A stretch of 64,000 nucleotides of DNA from Cliona cf. orientalis. Taxonomy: Eukaryota > Porifera > Demospongiae > Clionaida > Clionaidae. The stretch lies in assembly GCA_963930775.1 (NCBI GenBank), contig OZ005695.1:5828001-5892000 (forward strand), given 5' to 3'. The position numbers and the translations under genes are program-made. The stretch's first letter is position 1; each line of letters starts with the position of its first letter. The notes below the pieces were generated by a model. The model was given only the letters and a program-made list of their open reading frames with translations, was not told the DNA's origin and did not search any database. Shown here piece by piece: positions 62,608 through 64,000 of the stretch.

Positions 62608-62888
62608 CCGCGCCTAGTCTCGCGAGGTGGTAAAGTGCTATACATCGAGTTCTCCCAGCATCTGGTACGAGGCTCGATCAATCAGATTGGCATTACATAG
62701 TTTGCGGTGGCGTATCCGACTGTAAACGGACGAGATACTATTGCGCACGTGTATTTATTTTCCGTTCACAATTGGATATGCCACCGCAAACTAAAGATGC
62801 AATCTGATTGCTCGTACGAGGCGCTGGGACAACTCGATGCACTTTACCAGACTCTCTCCCGGTGTAAGAGTCTGGCTGCGCGAGACTA
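62608..62888. mobile_element. TAGTCTCGCG-ended short element upstream of the forkhead gene
   Basis: Long inverted arms (GGTAAAGTGC, ACGAGGCTCG, CAATCAGATTG, TTTGCGGTGGC) mirror each other around a ~50-bp centre. Outer ends TAGTCTCGCG and GCGCGAGACTA. No clear flanking duplication. Confidence 0.7.
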
Positions 62889-63251
62889 CAGAGGTCCTAC
62901 GAGAATTTAGGAAATTTTCGACAAGTGAAAAAAAAAATCAAAGCATAAAGCGACACAAGAGCCCTATGCTGTTGTCGTCGCTGCCAATCGTCTTTCATAG
63001 AGGGGGGAACTCATCCCCTACCCCCAGCCCCACCCATCCATACCGCGTATATTACACTATACGCGCGCGTAATTGCGTCATAACCATGCGCCAATAATGT
63101 ACAGACATCCTAGGAGAACTTAGAAAAAGTAAAAAGAAAAAAAATGAGCATAAAGCGAGATTTGAATCCGCTACATTCATTTCTGTACACGTACGTACAT
63201 ATTTCGCTATTTCTATCACGTGATATTTTGACCTGGACCCCCGATTGATCC

Positions 63252-63999
63252 CTAGTCTCGCGGAGCCAGACCCTTAATTCTTACGCGGGGGGAGAGGGTC
63301 TGGTGACTTGCTATACACGGAGTTGTTCCGGCGCTCTGTACCGCTGTACAGAGCGGCACCAATCAGATTGCAGCTTCACTGTACTGCGTTACCGCCTCCA
63401 CAATAAATTGCGCACTGTCATTAACATCGCGCGCCCTTTGAAATGATAGGCAAGTGCGCAATATAAACTTGACGTCACGTAAAATGGCCAATTATTGGTG
63501 TAGCGATAAAAAGGATGAGGAAATGGGGAACGGAGAAACGTGGAAATGAACTGGAAATGGTCGTCATTTGATTTAAAATTAAAAACTAATGGGAGGGCTA
63601 TATATTACTGACTCTAGATGGATATGATTGTCCCTACAAATCTGCTATAATTCTAGTGTACCGCAATCCCTGCTTCATCCTTTGATACCCAAGGAGGAAA
63701 CCGGGCCTAAATGACTTGACTCTTCAAATTATTCTACTCTCTCGCTGGCCTGCGAGATACTTGCTTGTACTAACTGCAGGCGGCCCTACATACACTCTGG
63801 AGCTTTAAATTTAGCATGACAGTGTTTTGACGACCATTTCCAGTTCATTCCTTCATTTCCACGTTTCTCCGTTTCGCATTTCCTCATTTTCCGTTCCCCT
63901 TTTATAACTACCCCAATTGTTGCATTCCAGCAGTAGTCACCAGACCCCGCCCCCCCTCCCCCCCCCCGGTGCATGTAAGGGTCTGGCTCCGTGAGACTG
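63252..63999. mobile_element. TAGTCTCGCGGAGCC element, running to the window edge
   Basis: TAGTCTCGCGGAGCCAGACCC at the left and GGGTCTGGCTCCGTGAGACT at the right, each followed inward by a second GGTCTGGTGAC arm, span ~748 bp. Inner arms near 63480-63560 and 63835-63905 (GGAAATGGTCGTC / GACGACCATTTCC) are also inverted. The right flank lies outside the window. Confidence 0.7.
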
Positions 64000-64000
64000 C

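Overview
The window looks like nuclear DNA of an early-branching animal, most likely a demosponge such as Amphimedon. That is inference: the DNA is AT-rich, genes are split into small exons with good GT-AG phases, the host genes are animal-type (SUN, GRB2, forkhead), and almost all remaining DNA is short terminal-inverted-repeat (TIR) elements nested in one another. No database search was possible.

Host genes. (1) 7.6-10.7 kb, plus strand: the last five exons of a SUN-domain protein; its 5' exons were not found. (2) 41.6-59.3 kb, plus strand: a complete five-exon GRB2 orthologue (SH3-SH2-SH3, 210 residues) with introns of 3.7, 8.0 and 5.3 kb full of TIR elements. (3) 60.5-62.5 kb, minus strand: a five-exon forkhead gene (483 residues, closest by eye to FoxN1/4), tail-to-tail with GRB2.

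Mobile DNA. 0-6 kb and 14.6-20.2 kb hold arrays of a ~0.37 kb element with ACACTAAG ends, broken up by a Mutator-like element with a FLYWCH/transposase remnant (2.3-3.7 kb), by two families that duplicate TTAA, and by Mutator-like short elements with 9-bp duplications. 20-26 kb is a further patchwork, with a dense cluster of TTGCAAG palindromes at 23.2-24.0 kb.

The most striking region is 26.3-40.6 kb. A ~0.67 kb TTAA-flanked element (ends at 26344 and 40585) has been expanded to 14.2 kb by later insertions. The largest insertion, 28613-40533, is ~11.9 kb, ends in CACAGCAAA inverted repeats and is flanked by TA. It carries an intron-containing CACTA/Plavaka-like transposase gene (minus), a two-exon gene with a SHOCT-like C-terminus (plus), an intact 331-residue DD34E transposase (minus, convergent with the SHOCT gene), and an eleven-exon gene of unknown function (plus). 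I read it as one large multi-gene EnSpm/CACTA-type transposon. Several of its exons have themselves been hit by short elements, one of which has splice sites at its ends and may be removed as an intron.

The last 1.4 kb holds two more TIR elements. I recognised no tRNA, rRNA, CRISPR array, retrovirus-like element or other retroelement.
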